64,000 bases of DNA from a bacterium. Its GTDB lineage: Bacteria > Verrucomicrobiota > Verrucomicrobiia > Limisphaerales > UBA11358. Below, one piece after another: positions 48,035 to 57,194 of this stretch. The position numbers and the translations under genes were made by a program. The notes below the pieces were generated by a model, which was not told where the DNA came from, ran no database searches, and worked only from the letters and a program-made list of their open reading frames with translations. The stretch is taken from assembly GCA_021813325.1 (NCBI GenBank), contig JAKALA010000004.1:62001-126000 (forward strand), written 5' to 3'. Positions within the stretch are counted from its first letter, which is position 1. Every line of letters starts with the position of its first letter.

Positions 48035-48042
48035 TTTGTTCC

Positions 48043-48080
48043 AAAAAACAAAAAAGCCCTGACTCACACGGAGACAGGGC
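48043..48080 (-). terminator. Riboswitch-controlled intrinsic terminator
   Basis: On the minus strand GCCCTGTCTC and GAGTCAGGGC pair (one mismatch) around CGTGT and are followed by TTTTTTGTTTTTT. It lies 18 bases after the SAM aptamer, the normal expression platform for transcriptional control by SAM-I riboswitches. Confidence 0.92.
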
Positions 48081-48097
48081 GACAAAACGGTTGTGCT

Positions 48098-48217
48098 TGT
48101 CTCATTTTTCCCAAGCCAATGATGCTTGAGCTGGATTTGGCACCTGTCATTGAAACCTAAATTCAATCGGTTGCCGTGGTGTCGTCGGGCCAGTCCCTCG
48201 ACCACTCTTTATGAGTC
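48098..48217 (-). promoter_or_regulatory. SAM-I (S-box) riboswitch
   Basis: The minus strand shows the conserved S-box core in order: CTCATAAAGAGTGGTCGAGG, GACTGGCCC, GACACCACGGCAACC, then AGGTGCCAAATCCAGC. The closing P1 helix is ACTCAT paired with ATGAGA at the end. SAM binding should stabilise the aptamer and let the terminator at 48043-48080 form, switching off the operon when SAM is plentiful. It directly precedes the threonine-synthase-like gene. Confidence 0.95.
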
Positions 48218-48238
48218 CGTCAAATCAACGGATGTAGA

Positions 48239-48268
48239 TATATTGATATTTAACCCTTGGAGAGTCAA
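48239..48268 (-). promoter_or_regulatory. Predicted promoter of the SAM-riboswitch operon
   Basis: On the minus strand TTGACT (48268-48263) and AATATA (48244-48239) are 18 bases apart, about 20 bases before the aptamer. The -10 match is weak. Confidence 0.4.
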
Positions 48269-48349
48269 ACGGAAAATTTGCCCGGCCGGCAAGTCGTGTG
48301 TAATACCAGATGTTCCGTCGATTCCGGGTGATCACCAATGGTCGGATAA

Positions 48350-49954
48350 TCAGGGCGTGACCAAGCGAAAATAACCGCTGCCACTGCCCGCCGAGACTTC
48401 GATCTGGTTGGTGTTCGTGGGGATGGAAACCCAGTTGGTGCCCAAGCCGACGGGGAGGGAATTGGTTTGTTCCTGAACGTGGCAAACAATGTTGCTGGGC
48501 CAGGTAAGCAGCAGGCTTGAACTGGTTTGTTTGACCGCGATTTTCAAAGGCTCGGTCGGGTTGTAAATGCGGACATAATCCACGAGCATTTCGCTGGGAA
48601 AAGCGGTGCCGGCATTAATGGCGTCGGTGCTGGGATTGCTGATGTAATTGCCGCCAATCGCCAGATTCATGATGAAAAAGAAAGGTTGATTGAACGGAAA
48701 CGGATAGGGATTGGAAGTGGAACTGGACCAGCTCGTGCGACTTTCATACAGATGGCCGTCCACATAGAAGAGAATGGCATTGGTGTTCCAATCCAGGGTG
48801 TAAGTGTGAAAGTTCGTCACGTTATTGCCATCAATGAAATTATAGTAATCAGTCACAGAACTGCCGGAATGTAGGCTGCCTTGGACTTGCAACGGATTGG
48901 CGCCCTTGTTTTCCATGACATCGATTTCGCCGCACCCCGGCCAGCCGAGCGAAGTGATGTTGTTGCCGAGCAACCAGAGCGCCGGCCAGCAACCCACGCC
49001 TTGGGGCAGCTTGGCCCGCCATTCAATCCGGCCATATTTGCAGGAGAAGAGACCCTGCGATTTCAACCGGGCTGACGTGTAGCTGGCGCCGCCGTAGGAT
49101 TCGTGCTGGGCGACGATATGCAAATATCCCTGGCTGACGAAGGCGTTGTTGGTGCGGCTGGTGTAGTATTCGAGTTCGTTGTTGCCCCAGCCGCCCTTGC
49201 CGAGATCGTAAGTCCACACGTTGGGATTGATGTTGTTGCTGTTGAATTCATCGCTCCAAACAATGTTCATGTTGCCGTAGGGCGCGCCGCTCGATTGGGT
49301 CAGGCTCAAATCATCGAAATACACAGAACCGGCAGAATAATTGGCATCGCCGTGAAAATTGATTTGAAAGCGGACAAATGCCGTTCCGGCCGGGGCCGCG
49401 AGCCGCGCGGTTGTGTTAGTGATCTGGTCGGTGGACGGATCAAACTGGTTGGTGATGAACAGATGATTCCACACGCTTTTGGGAAAGGTTCCGTTGACAA
49501 TCAGATTGGTGGTGACCGATGGCGATCGGTAAAGCGCGAGAATATTGGCGTTGGCGTCGCGAAAAGTGATTTCCATCCAGGCGGAATTGTTGCCGGCCAG
49601 AACATCGCCGGCGTTCACGTAGGCCCAGCCATCGGCGGCGTAAATTGCGCCCGGCCCGGAAATGTAGTCCTGATATATGCCGGTGTCATTTTCGTAGCCG
49701 TTGAACGCCTGATAGACCTTGAAATAATTGGTCGGACTGTGCGCCTTGGTGACGTCGGTTTCGTTGTAGGCATTGCCGCCATACACCTGCCAGCCGAGCA
49801 GGGTCTGGCTGTGACCGGCGGCATCCAAATCAAATCCCGGATTCGCCAACAGGTTTGCCGGGGCACCCGCGGCGGACGTGGCTGAATCCAAGAAAACCGC
49901 CAGGCAACTGGCAAAGGCAATGATTAATCGGGCAAAAGGGAAATGTTTTAACAT
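48350..49954 (-). CDS. Secreted GH16 beta-glucanase (laminarinase-like)
   Basis: The 534-residue secreted enzyme has a signal peptide (about 1-30), then a CBM-like beta-sandwich (about 33-225, NLLANPGFDL to SVYFDDLSL), then a GH16 catalytic domain (about 230-455). The catalytic signature is E343-I-D345-V-M-E348 in GEIDVMENKG, with E343 as nucleophile and E348 as acid/base, the long form typical of bacterial beta-1,3-glucanases. WWGNNELEYY-like (GGWGNNELEYYTSR) and GCWPALWLLG are also GH16-typical. A short beta-type C-terminal domain (about 460-534) resembles tails seen on other secreted proteins of this genome. The gene starts 19 bases after the GH3 stop, so they form one operon. Laminarin or similar beta-1,3-glucan is the likely substrate. 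Confidence 0.92.
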   Translation of the reverse strand: MLKHFPFARLIIAFASCLAVFLDSATSAAGAPANLLANPGFDLDAAGHSQTLLGWQVYGGNAYNETDVTKAHSPTNYFKVYQAFNGYENDTGIYQDYISGPGAIYAADGWAYVNAGDVLAGNNSAWMEITFRDANANILALYRSPSVTTNLIVNGTFPKSVWNHLFITNQFDPSTDQITNTTARLAAPAGTAFVRFQINFHGDANYSAGSVYFDDLSLTQSSGAPYGNMNIVWSDEFNSNNINPNVWTYDLGKGGWGNNELEYYTSRTNNAFVSQGYLHIVAQHESYGGASYTSARLKSQGLFSCKYGRIEWRAKLPQGVGCWPALWLLGNNITSLGWPGCGEIDVMENKGANPLQVQGSLHSGSSVTDYYNFIDGNNVTNFHTYTLDWNTNAILFYVDGHLYESRTSWSSSTSNPYPFPFNQPFFFIMNLAIGGNYISNPSTDAINAGTAFPSEMLVDYVRIYNPTEPLKIAVKQTSSSLLLTWPSNIVCHVQEQTNSLPVGLGTNWVSIPTNTNQIEVSAGSGSGYFRLVTP

Positions 49955-49973
49955 GACAAGTTTTCAGTGCGCT

Positions 49974-51830
49974 TTAGTAAGTGAGTCCAAAGCCGACCGG
50001 GAAGAGCGGTTTGCCCGATGGGTGCAGCACGGAAAGTTGTTGGTTATTTCGCGGCCAGAGGCGCGGCAATTTTCCGGTTGGTTTGAAGTCGCCAAACAAG
50101 ACGTCCGTCAGGCCAAGACCTTCGGTCCCGGGCAGCCAGGCCGCGACAAATGCGGTGCTGTGCTTCAAGGCGGACCCCAACACCATCGGGCGGCCGGAAT
50201 ACAGCACCGTGATCACCGGGCCACCGCAGTGCGTGGCCTTTTCAATCAAAGCTTTGTCTGCCATGGACAGATCCAGGTTGGTGCGGTCGCCTTTGAATTC
50301 GGCATACGGCAGTTCTCCCACGACCACAATGCAAGCATCCGCATTTTTGAGGTCTGTGCCGTCGGGAGAATAAACCACTTCGGTGCCAGGACTGACCGTC
50401 GCCTTGATGGCGGCCAGCAAGGTGGTGCCGCCGGTGGTGACCTGGCCCGTTTTGCCCTGCCAGTCAATCGTCCAGCCACCGCATTGCATGCCGAGGTCGT
50501 CGGCGGCTTTTCCCATGACGAGAAGGCGCTTGAGATTTTTAGCCAGCGGCAAAGCCTGGTGCGAATTTTTGAGCAGCACGAGCGATTGCCGGACGCAATC
50601 GCGGGCAACTTGACGATGTTCAGCCGATCCGATTTTGGCGGTCAGGGACGGGTCGGTGTAAGGATTTTGAAAAAGTCCCATTTGCACTTTCACCCGCAGA
50701 ATGCGACGCACGGCGTCATCAATGCGGTCCATCGGAACTTTTCCTTCGGCGACGAGTGCTTTGAGGTCTTTGATGAAATCAATGTAATTGTTGTGTTCGC
50801 CAGGCCCGGCGGGAATCATCGCCATGTCCAAGCCGGCGTTGATCGAGGTTTCGATGCCTTTTTTATAGTCGGGCGACAACTGGTCGATGGCCGCCCAATC
50901 AGAAACGAGAAAGCCTTCGAACCCCATTTCCTTCTTGAGGACATCGGTCAAAAGGTATTTGTTGCCATGCATTTTCTGGCCGTTCCAACTGCTGAATGAC
51001 ACCATAATGGAACCGACCCCGGCTTTGATGGCAGCAGCGTAAGGGGGGAGATACAAACGGCGAAACGTCGCTTCGTCGCAGACGGTGTCGCCCTCATCTT
51101 TGCCGTTGACGGTTCCACCGTCACCGGCGAAATGTTTGGCGCAGGCCAGCACGGAGTTGGGATTGAGCGATTCGCCCTGAAAACCTTCCACAGCGGCGGC
51201 TCCCAATTTGGAAACCAGCGCGGGCGATTGCCCAAAACTTTCGTAGCATCGTCCCCAGCGAACGTCCTGGGAAACGGCGATGCATGGTGAAAATGCCCAG
51301 CGAATGCCGGTGCCGGCCACTTCCTGCGCGGTGACTTCTTCAGCGGCTTTGACAAGGTCGGGATTGCCCGTTGCGCCCAGGCCAATTTCATGGGGGAAAA
51401 TAACCGCGCCGAGGACATTGTTATGCCCGTGAACCGCATCCACTCCGTAAAGTAGCGGGATTTTCAGGCGGGTTTGCAGAGCGTAAGCTTCCACTTCAGT
51501 CACCACGCCAAGCCAGGCACCGGGAGAATTATTGGTCGGATCTGAGCCACCACCGCTTAAAACCGAGCCGAGGCAATACTTTTCCACGTCCCGGCGATCT
51601 TTGAGCGCCGCCAAATCCGCTTGAACCATCTGGCCAATTTTTTCGTCCAGCGTCATGCGCTTCAGCAAATCCGCCACCCGCCGATTTACTGGCGTAAGAT
51701 CATCGGCCGATGCGACATTCGATCCTAACAGGAATGCCAAGCCCAATAGTATAGCCAATGAAAGATTTAAATATTTGTAATAAAAAAGTTGACGCGTTGC
51801 GTCTTGTGTAGTAGTAATTGGCTTGTTCAC
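49974..51830 (-). CDS. Secreted GH3 beta-glucosidase
   Basis: The 618-residue protein has a hydrophobic segment at about 19-42 (LNLSLAILLGLAFLLGSNVASA), a signal peptide or anchor after a longish N-terminus. The GH3 catalytic barrel follows (LLYGVDAVHGHNNV, CAKHFAGDGGT), with nucleophile D311 in FLVSDWAAIDQLSPDY, and the second alpha/beta domain supplies the rest of the active site (VTVLYSGRPMVL-like: ITVLYSGRPMVLGS). Enzymes of this kind release glucose from the oligosaccharides produced by GH16 endoglucanases. It is the first gene of the GH3-GH16 operon and has a good promoter upstream. A methionine-poor N-terminus leaves the exact start slightly uncertain. Confidence 0.92.
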   Translation of the reverse strand: MNKPITTTQDATRQLFYYKYLNLSLAILLGLAFLLGSNVASADDLTPVNRRVADLLKRMTLDEKIGQMVQADLAALKDRRDVEKYCLGSVLSGGGSDPTNNSPGAWLGVVTEVEAYALQTRLKIPLLYGVDAVHGHNNVLGAVIFPHEIGLGATGNPDLVKAAEEVTAQEVAGTGIRWAFSPCIAVSQDVRWGRCYESFGQSPALVSKLGAAAVEGFQGESLNPNSVLACAKHFAGDGGTVNGKDEGDTVCDEATFRRLYLPPYAAAIKAGVGSIMVSFSSWNGQKMHGNKYLLTDVLKKEMGFEGFLVSDWAAIDQLSPDYKKGIETSINAGLDMAMIPAGPGEHNNYIDFIKDLKALVAEGKVPMDRIDDAVRRILRVKVQMGLFQNPYTDPSLTAKIGSAEHRQVARDCVRQSLVLLKNSHQALPLAKNLKRLLVMGKAADDLGMQCGGWTIDWQGKTGQVTTGGTTLLAAIKATVSPGTEVVYSPDGTDLKNADACIVVVGELPYAEFKGDRTNLDLSMADKALIEKATHCGGPVITVLYSGRPMVLGSALKHSTAFVAAWLPGTEGLGLTDVLFGDFKPTGKLPRLWPRNNQQLSVLHPSGKPLFPVGFGLTY

Positions 51831-51837
51831 GGAAACA

Positions 51838-51866
51838 ATTAATCACGCACACGCCTTTAGTGTCAA
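51838..51866 (-). promoter_or_regulatory. Predicted promoter of the GH3-GH16 operon
   Basis: On the minus strand a perfect TTGACA (51866-51861) and ATTAAT (51843-51838) are 17 bases apart, close to the GH3 start. The 124-base intergenic region also serves the divergent gene at 51955. A CAACTTGTTG palindrome nearby (about 51890-51899) could be a regulator site. Confidence 0.55.
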
Positions 51867-51954
51867 CAAATATATTACAATCGCCTCACAACTTGTTGCC
51901 TCATTTAACTGATAATTATCCGGTTTAGTTAATTACCTGCGAACTCATTAACCC

Positions 51955-53631
51955 ATGAAAATGACCAAACTAACATGTGTAGCCAAACTCTTGGCGATCC
52001 CAATGCTCCTAGCCGGGGCCATTTCTGGTTTCTCACAAACAACCGTTTCCGTGGACTCCTCCAAGCCTTGGATCGGTTATATGAACGTCTTTGATTTGCC
52101 GGCCAACGGCGGGGCTTACATGTTCGGTTCCGCGTGGGCCACGGCCGATTTGAGTGCTGTCTTTACCGGCACGAATTTTCTGACGCTTACGCCCAACTCC
52201 ATCAATGACACCAATTCTTACTGGTATCTGCCGTCGGGCGGTCCTGGCGCGACCGGCAACAAAATCATGGATGCCAGCATGTATGTGCAGGACGACACGT
52301 TGGCGGGACAGACCATCACGTTTACCGGCACCTGTTTGACGAACACTTTGGTAAATGGCTATGCCTCGGTGGCTTTCATCAAGGATTTCGCCCCGGATTA
52401 TTCGGCCAACACGCCGGTCACCGCGACGTTGGTGGCAGGGCAGGATTTTTCGATCACTATGCAGACCACGGCCGGGCATCACATTCAATATGGTTTTGAA
52501 ACCACCGGGCCGGATGTGTGGGCGACGGATGTGGCGAGCATGGGCAAGGTGGTGGTGGCGGTCAGCAATGTGGATCCCACGCTGTCTTCGTTGGCGGGCC
52601 AGGCCTTGGTGGAAGGGCAAACGGCTCATTTCAACGTGACCGCCAAAGGCACGGCGCCGTTCACCTATCAGTGGACGCTGGCGAATGCGGACGGCACCAC
52701 GGTTTTAAGTGATGGCGGGCGGATTTCCGGCACCACGACCGGTTCGTTGACGATTTCCAACATCGTCGCTTCAGATGCGGGCACTTACACGGTGTCCGTT
52801 CAAAACAGCAAAGGTTCAGCCCTTTCGATCGGTTCCCTGGTGGTTATTCCGCTTGAACAGGCAAAAACCAACATGCTGATCAATCCGGGCTTCGAAATTA
52901 ATTCCTTTGCTACCACTCCCGACGCTGGCTGGGTGAATTTCAATGGCGCCAATCTGCAAAGCACCAATGATTTTTATTATTTCAGTGCGACGCCGGTGGT
53001 GGTGCTGGGTGGTTCCAATTGTTTTGAAACTTACAGCACGGGCAGCGGTTCCTATAATGGCTGCTATCAGGAGCGTCCCGTGACGCCCGGCCAAATCTAC
53101 ACGGCCAACGCCTGGTTCCTGACACCAGCGGAAGACCTGGTCAGCGGCACGGGCCAATGCTATTTGGAAGTTCAGTTTCGCGATGCCGGCGGCGCGGTGT
53201 TGCGCCAATACAGATCCGGGTTCATCGATGCCAACGCGACGCCGGGCACGTGGATCAACTTGCAGCCCACCAATATTTTTGCGGGCGACTTTGTGACCTC
53301 TTTGGGAACATCCGCTTACATGGTGGCGCCTCCGGGATCGGCGATTGCGCGCTTCCAAATCACCTATCATGCCGATTCCGGTGGATCCGTCTATGTGGAT
53401 AACACCACCCTTCAGCTCAAAGCGCCGGTGATGACCGTCACGCCAACCGGTTCGAACCTCGGCATTTCCTTTCCGACCCTCTACGGTCCGGTCTATCAAG
53501 TCCTTTACAAAACAAACTTGACGGATGCCGCCTGGCAGGTGCTCACCACTGTGAACGGCAACGGCGATACGATCACGGTTGCTGATCCGCACACTGGATC
53601 GCAACGTTTTTACATTGTTAACACACAATAA
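51955..53631 (+). CDS. Secreted Ig-like / CBM-like protein
   Basis: The 558-residue protein has a signal peptide (about 1-27, ending GAISGFSQ), an N-terminal beta-rich region (about 30-205), an Ig-like domain (about 215-300, EGQTAHFNVTAKGTAPFTYQ with DAGTYTVSVQNSKGS), a CBM-like beta-sandwich (about 305-485, NMLINPGFEINSF to SVYVDNTTLQ) and a short C-terminal beta domain. The CBM-like module is clearly related to the N-terminal module of the GH16 enzyme across the divergent promoter. No catalytic motif is seen. It probably binds polysaccharide at the cell surface or outside the cell and belongs functionally with the glucanase operon (inference). Confidence 0.8.
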   Translation: MKMTKLTCVAKLLAIPMLLAGAISGFSQTTVSVDSSKPWIGYMNVFDLPANGGAYMFGSAWATADLSAVFTGTNFLTLTPNSINDTNSYWYLPSGGPGATGNKIMDASMYVQDDTLAGQTITFTGTCLTNTLVNGYASVAFIKDFAPDYSANTPVTATLVAGQDFSITMQTTAGHHIQYGFETTGPDVWATDVASMGKVVVAVSNVDPTLSSLAGQALVEGQTAHFNVTAKGTAPFTYQWTLANADGTTVLSDGGRISGTTTGSLTISNIVASDAGTYTVSVQNSKGSALSIGSLVVIPLEQAKTNMLINPGFEINSFATTPDAGWVNFNGANLQSTNDFYYFSATPVVVLGGSNCFETYSTGSGSYNGCYQERPVTPGQIYTANAWFLTPAEDLVSGTGQCYLEVQFRDAGGAVLRQYRSGFIDANATPGTWINLQPTNIFAGDFVTSLGTSAYMVAPPGSAIARFQITYHADSGGSVYVDNTTLQLKAPVMTVTPTGSNLGISFPTLYGPVYQVLYKTNLTDAAWQVLTTVNGNGDTITVADPHTGSQRFYIVNTQ

Positions 53632-53643
53632 ATCACGAACCCG

Positions 53644-53673
53644 GGCTGGGAGGCCAGGGCAGGCTTCCCAGCC
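53644..53673 (+). terminator. Hairpin after the Ig/CBM-like gene
   Basis: The arms GGCTGGGAGGCC and GGCTTCCCAGCC pair with one mismatch, 12 bases after the stop. No T-tract follows, so termination strength is unclear. Confidence 0.5.
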
Positions 53674-53758
53674 AAACCATCAAATTGTCAGCCATCGCCA
53701 GTCATTGTTTGAATCCATTGCCTAAAGTTAAAACCCAGATCGCCAGTCTCGTGAAAGC

Positions 53759-54613
53759 ATGAAAATGTCAGTCTCCAAAAATAATCAAGCCGGTTGCAAG
53801 GCGCAGTCAGGAATGATGCGGGGGTTCACGCTCATTGAATTGCTCGTGGTCATCGCGATTATCGCCATTCTGGCGGCGATGTTGTTGCCGGCGCTCAGCA
53901 AAGCCAAGGCCAAGGCTCAAGGCATCAGTTGCCTGAACAATTTGAAGCAGATGCAGATTGGCTGGGTGATGTATAGCGGCGACAATAATGACAAGCTCGT
54001 GCGGGTGACCGGCAACGAGGCGCTGGTGACTTCTCCCACCGATCCGCAGGCGCAGCCGGGCGGCATCAAAAGTTCCTGGGTTTTAGGGACCGTGGCCACA
54101 TTTCCCTCATGCACCAACACCGCCTTGATCAAGGCGGGTTTGCTCTATGAGTATTTGCAGAATCTAAAAGTCTATAAATGTCCCGCTGATCAAAAGACGG
54201 TGAACGGCGAGCCTACGGCCCGGAGCATGTCGCTGAACACGTGGATGAATCCGAATTACAGTTGGAACGATACCCGGCATTACACGGGAACCAAATTTCT
54301 GAAGGAATATCGGAAGAATTCCACGATCGATCATCCCTCGGATCGTTGGGTGTTCATGGATGAAAATCCCTTCAGCATTAATGACGGCATGATGGTTTGC
54401 GACCCGAATGTGCCCGTGTGGATCGACATTCCCGCGAGCTACCATAACGGCGCCTGTGGCATCTCTTTTGCCGACGGCCACGCCGACATCAAAAGCTGGC
54501 ACGACTCGCATGTGCTCGGTTGCAACGCCACTCCGCCCGCCAACGGCACCCAACAGGACGCGCAAACCGGCGATCTGCTCTGGTTGCAACAGCGCAGCAC
54601 GACCTGGCAGTGA
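53759..54613 (+). CDS. Prepilin-like secreted/surface protein
   Basis: The 284-residue protein has a type IV prepilin leader: [20 protein letters not shown] after about 21 residues, with the conserved glutamate at +5. A helix ([20 protein letters not shown]) and a globular domain with cysteines follow, and the C-terminal [20 protein letters not shown] motif is common in this family in Verrucomicrobiota, Planctomycetota and Lentisphaerota. Such genomes often hold very many copies, and their role (pseudopilin-like surface or secretion structures) is mostly unproven. ATG 53759 and an internal start at about 53813 ([11 protein letters not shown]) are both possible; the latter gives the usual short leader. 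Confidence 0.88.
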   Translation: MKMSVSKNNQAGCKAQSGMMRGFTLIELLVVIAIIAILAAMLLPALSKAKAKAQGISCLNNLKQMQIGWVMYSGDNNDKLVRVTGNEALVTSPTDPQAQPGGIKSSWVLGTVATFPSCTNTALIKAGLLYEYLQNLKVYKCPADQKTVNGEPTARSMSLNTWMNPNYSWNDTRHYTGTKFLKEYRKNSTIDHPSDRWVFMDENPFSINDGMMVCDPNVPVWIDIPASYHNGACGISFADGHADIKSWHDSHVLGCNATPPANGTQQDAQTGDLLWLQQRSTTWQ

Positions 54614-54710
54614 AGGCGGTTTAAGGCTGTCGCCGGGGGCGCGCGGATGTTAGGCTGAATTTACCAGCGGACTGTTTCCACAACGACGGTTTCCGTTTTG
54701 GCCAGCAAAC

Positions 54711-57194
54711 ATGCCTCCAACTCAATCAGGCTTTTGGTCCGGCAAACTCCCGGTTCGTTTAGTTTTTTGTCTGGCCGCCTGGCTGACCTTGCTCCGGTTT
54801 CCGGCGGTTGCCCAAATCACTCCCACAAATGAGCTTCGCACGGCCGAAGAAGTCCGCACCCTGACGCCGGAACAGGCGGAGAAACATCTGCCCGTCCGAC
54901 TGCGGGGCGTGGTTACCTTTTACGACGAAAGTTTATTCTCACGATTTATTCAGGATAAAACCGCCGGCATTTATCTGCGGGAAATGGCCGGCATGCCCCA
55001 GTTGGAGCCGGGGCAAATTGTGGAAGTGGTCGGCATCACCAGCCCCGGCGAATATGCGCCGGTGGTCATTCCGAGTTCGGTGACCGTGGTCGGGGTGGGC
55101 AAAATTCCGGCGGCCAAGGAAGTGCCGTTGGAACAGTTGGTCAGCGGACACGAGGACAGCCAGATGGTTGAAGTCAGGGGGTTGGTGCGGGCGGTTCATT
55201 ACGAGACGGAAACCCATTATTTCCTCATCGATCTGGTGATGGGCGGCGAGCGTTTTGTGGCCTACGCAAAACAATTGCCCGTGGCTAAACCGGAAGATTT
55301 GGTGGACAGCTCGGTGAGGGTGGATGGCGTATGTTCCACGCTGTTCAACCGCCAACGCCAGTTGTTCGGGTTTCATCTGCTGGTTCCCAATTCCGAAGGC
55401 GTGGTGATCGAAAAAGCGGCGCCGACTGATCCATTTGCCATCCCCGCCCAAAACATCAACAGCTTGCTGCAATTCGCGCCTCAGGGAACTTTTGGCCATC
55501 GCGTCAAGGTGGCAGGCAAAGTGGTTTACCTCGAACCCGGCAGCGCCATTTTCATCGAGGATGAAAATGAGGGGCTTTACTGCCAGACCCGCCTGCGCGA
55601 TCCGGTTCAATTGGGAGATCAGGTTGAAGTGCTTGGTTTCCCCGGCAAAGGCGAATACACGCCGATTTTGGAGGATGCGGTGTATCGCAAATTGTCCGCC
55701 GGAACGGCTCCGCTGGCGGACAAGGTGGATTTGGATGAAATTCTGACCGGAGGTCACGATTGCCGGCTGGTTCAGATCAATGCCCGGGTTTTGGAACGGG
55801 CCCAGCGCGGGCATGATCAATTTTTGGTGCTGGAAACCGGCGGCTTCATTTTCCAAGCCTATCTGGGACAGGCTGTCGAGACGGAAGGCCTGAAACCGCT
55901 CCTGAGTGGCAGTGAAGTTTCCGTGACCGGCATTTGCCTCATTGAGCGGGGCAACAACTGGCAGGCCGGCAAGGAATGGCGCGCCAAATCGTTCCGGTTG
56001 TTGCTGCGTTCGCCCGGGGATGTCATCGTGCTGCGTTATCCGCCGTGGTGGACGCTCGAAAAGGTTTTGTGGATGGCCGGGGCGCTGGGTTTGATCAGTC
56101 TGGCCGCTTTTGCCTGGGTGGTGGTTTTGCGGCGGCGGGTGCAAAAACAGACCGAAGTCATCGAAAAACGGCTGCTGATGGAAGCCGCTTTGAAGGCGCG
56201 CTACGAGAATCTCTTTGAAAATGCCAGCGACATGGTTTTTACCCATGACTTGGCCGGTCAGATCACCGCCATCAACCAGTCCGGCGAGAAAATTCTCAAG
56301 CTGGCGCGGGAAAAATTGCTGGCGCACAACCTGGTGAATTTGATTGCCGAAGACCAGCGCCCGGCGGCGCGGCAATGGCTGGAGAAAATTGTCAATGGCG
56401 TCGATTTGTCCGCCGCCGAATGGGATTTCATCAGTGGCACCGGGCAGCGGGTGAAACTGGAAATCAGTTCCCGTTTGGTCGAACAAACCGGGGGACCGGC
56501 GGAAATCGAAGGCGTCGCCCGCGATATTACCGAGCGCCGCCGGCTGGAGCGCGAACTGTTGGAAATCAGCAATCGTGAACAACGCCGCATCGGGCATGAT
56601 TTGCACGATGGCGTCTGCCAGCAGTTGGCGGCCATCGCGTATCTCGTTGATATTTTGGGCGATCAGTTGCAGGAAAAGAACCACCCGGAGTTTGCCGAGG
56701 CCGAGCGGATCGGCGGGCTGATCAACGAAGTCAACACCCAGGCCCGGAATGTGGCGCGCGGCTTGTTTCCTTCGCGGCTGGATGAGCATGGCTTGGTGAT
56801 GGCTTTGGAGGAACTGGCCAGCAGTGCCAGCAGCCGTTTTCGCATCCAATGCCGGTTTGATTGCCAGAATGCCCCGGCCAAATTGGATCGCGACATGGAG
56901 ATTCACCTGTATTACATCGTGCAAGAAGCCTTGTTGAACGCGGTTAATCATGGTAAATCCACCGAGGTTTTAGTGACGTTAACCCCGGACGGCGACCGGC
57001 TAAAGCTCACGGTGCGGGATAATGGCGCCGGCTTTAAGCTGGAAGACAAGAGCCAAACCGGAATGGGCGTGCGGATTATGAAGTATCGCGCCAAAGTGAT
57101 CGGCGCGAATTTGGAACTGCGCAGTGAATTGAGCCAGGGCACCCAGATTGAATGTTCATTCAAACCAATGTTCCGGAAAAAGGTTAAAACATGA
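54711..57194 (+). CDS. NarX-like sensor histidine kinase with OB-like extracytoplasmic repeats
   Basis: The 827-residue protein has a signal or first membrane segment (about 15-35) and a long extracytoplasmic region (about 40-445). That region contains at least two related OB-fold-like modules: LPVRLRGVVTFYDESLFSRF with GQIVEVVGITSPGEYAPVV, and GHRVKVAGKVVYLEPGSAIF with GDQVEVLGFPGKGEYTPIL. A second membrane helix is at about 450-472. A PAS domain (about 500-615) and a HisKA_3-type kinase follow, with H629 in RRIGHDLHDGVCQQLAAI and an ATPase domain (VQEALLNAVNHGKS, DNGAGFKLED). It should phosphorylate the LuxR-type regulator encoded next, whose start overlaps its stop by 4 bases. The ligand is unknown. 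Confidence 0.92.
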   Translation: MPPTQSGFWSGKLPVRLVFCLAAWLTLLRFPAVAQITPTNELRTAEEVRTLTPEQAEKHLPVRLRGVVTFYDESLFSRFIQDKTAGIYLREMAGMPQLEPGQIVEVVGITSPGEYAPVVIPSSVTVVGVGKIPAAKEVPLEQLVSGHEDSQMVEVRGLVRAVHYETETHYFLIDLVMGGERFVAYAKQLPVAKPEDLVDSSVRVDGVCSTLFNRQRQLFGFHLLVPNSEGVVIEKAAPTDPFAIPAQNINSLLQFAPQGTFGHRVKVAGKVVYLEPGSAIFIEDENEGLYCQTRLRDPVQLGDQVEVLGFPGKGEYTPILEDAVYRKLSAGTAPLADKVDLDEILTGGHDCRLVQINARVLERAQRGHDQFLVLETGGFIFQAYLGQAVETEGLKPLLSGSEVSVTGICLIERGNNWQAGKEWRAKSFRLLLRSPGDVIVLRYPPWWTLEKVLWMAGALGLISLAAFAWVVVLRRRVQKQTEVIEKRLLMEAALKARYENLFENASDMVFTHDLAGQITAINQSGEKILKLAREKLLAHNLVNLIAEDQRPAARQWLEKIVNGVDLSAAEWDFISGTGQRVKLEISSRLVEQTGGPAEIEGVARDITERRRLERELLEISNREQRRIGHDLHDGVCQQLAAIAYLVDILGDQLQEKNHPEFAEAERIGGLINEVNTQARNVARGLFPSRLDEHGLVMALEELASSASSRFRIQCRFDCQNAPAKLDRDMEIHLYYIVQEALLNAVNHGKSTEVLVTLTPDGDRLKLTVRDNGAGFKLEDKSQTGMGVRIMKYRAKVIGANLELRSELSQGTQIECSFKPMFRKKVKT

